Notes under the pieces: generated by a model
Seen by the model: the letters and a program-made list of their open reading frames with translations, nothing else
Told to the model about the DNA's origin: nothing
The model's database searches: none
Part shown: one piece after another, positions 63,920 to 64,000 of the stretch
Layout: the number at the start of each line of letters is the position of its first letter
How positions within the stretch are numbered: the first letter of the stretch is position 1
Assembly: GCF_003315295.1 (NCBI RefSeq)
Contig: NZ_QNRI01000001.1
Coordinates: 124,001-188,000, forward strand
Source: Paraliobacillus ryukyuensis
Lineage (GTDB): Bacteria > Bacillota > Bacilli > Bacillales > Amphibacillaceae
Direction: 5' to 3'
DNA length: 64,000 nt
Translations under genes and position numbers: made by a program

Positions 63920-64000
63920 ATGGAAACGATCTTTGCAGATTTACATATACATGTTGGCAGAGATAAACACAATTACCCGGTTAAGATTAGTGCTGGTAAA
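63920..64000 (+). CDS. Start of an endonuclease Q-like PHP-domain protein (partial)
   Basis: The last 27 codons of the window start METIFADLHIHVGRD and continue KHNYPVKISAGK. The ADLHIH motif is the metal-binding start of PHP-type phosphoesterase domains, and the whole N-terminus fits the EndoQ/TIGR00375 family (YqxK in B. subtilis), which cleaves DNA next to deaminated bases in characterised members. The gene runs off the window. AAGGA is upstream. Order nudF-yqxK is conserved in Bacillus. Confidence 0.7.
   Translation, partial: METIFADLHIHVGRDKHNYPVKISAGK

Noticed and set aside
1-64000. CRISPR array, prophage, insertion sequence or secondary-metabolite cluster
   Set aside because: No regularly spaced repeats, transposase, integrase or biosynthetic genes were seen; gene order is largely the conserved chromosomal backbone.

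Overview
The window comes from the chromosome of a low-GC, endospore-forming member of the Bacillaceae. It carries spo0A, spoIVB and the complete spoIIIAA-AH operon, and its gene order follows the Bacillus subtilis yqgQ-to-yqkG (nudF) segment closely. The A+T-rich composition, an OLE RNA and a decayed microbial rhodopsin gene fit a halophilic or alkaliphilic genus of the Gracilibacillus/Amphibacillus/Oceanobacillus type. The genus is an inference; no 16S rRNA gene is present.

Layout. 1-5.2 kb: end of a possible rhomboid protease gene, yqgQ, glucokinase, an LtaS-type lipoteichoic acid synthase, a gene-poor stretch with a dispersed repeat, and a metallo-beta-lactamase-fold hydrolase. 5.2-9.2 kb (minus strand): tRNA-Gln and the seven-gene comG pseudopilus operon, preceded by a candidate ComK site. 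9.4-19.7 kb: aroK, yqzE, the yqhG/yqhH SNF2 pair, rhodanese yqhL, mntR, a large membrane protein of unknown role, yqhO (patatin), yqhP, yqhR, yqhT and efp. The gcvT-gcvPA-gcvPB genes, lipM, yqhQ and aroQ, which sit here in B. subtilis, are missing. 19.8-25 kb: spoIIIA operon behind a sigma-E-like promoter. 25.2-31.5 kb: accB-accC behind an apparent FapR operator, yqhY, nusB, folD, xseA, xseB, ispA. 31.56-32.8 kb: OLE RNA and its partner membrane protein OapA, placed where dxs would be expected. 32.8-38.6 kb: yqxC, argR, recN, spoIVB, spo0A.

38.7-46.1 kb: a LysM-CAP secreted protein, a second inverted copy of the dispersed repeat, a class III aspartokinase and lpdV-bkdAA-bkdAB-bkdB (branched-chain 2-oxoacid dehydrogenase, lacking the usual ptb-bcd-buk-bkdR). 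46.4-52.8 kb is the most variable stretch: a small membrane protein, a broken rhodopsin-like gene, a small helical protein, an aldo/keto reductase, a remnant of a peptidase S51-like gene, a chemoreceptor and two minus-strand genes. 53-64 kb returns to conserved order: brxB, yqjA, an L,D-transpeptidase, a 51-residue membrane protein, yqjE, dinB with a LexA box, GDPD-namA-rnz, yqjQ, yqkB-yqkE, yqkF, nudF and the start of an EndoQ-like gene.

Functionally the window joins sporulation control and engulfment-stage machinery, competence, fatty-acid and isoprenoid precursor synthesis, branched-chain acyl-CoA supply and DNA repair. The observations most worth checking are the OLE/OapA locus without dxs, the decayed rhodopsin, an 8-A tract that alters the end of SpoIIIAA, a hairpin that buries the yqhO ribosome binding site, the FapR box on accBC, and the combined absence of gcv and lipM.
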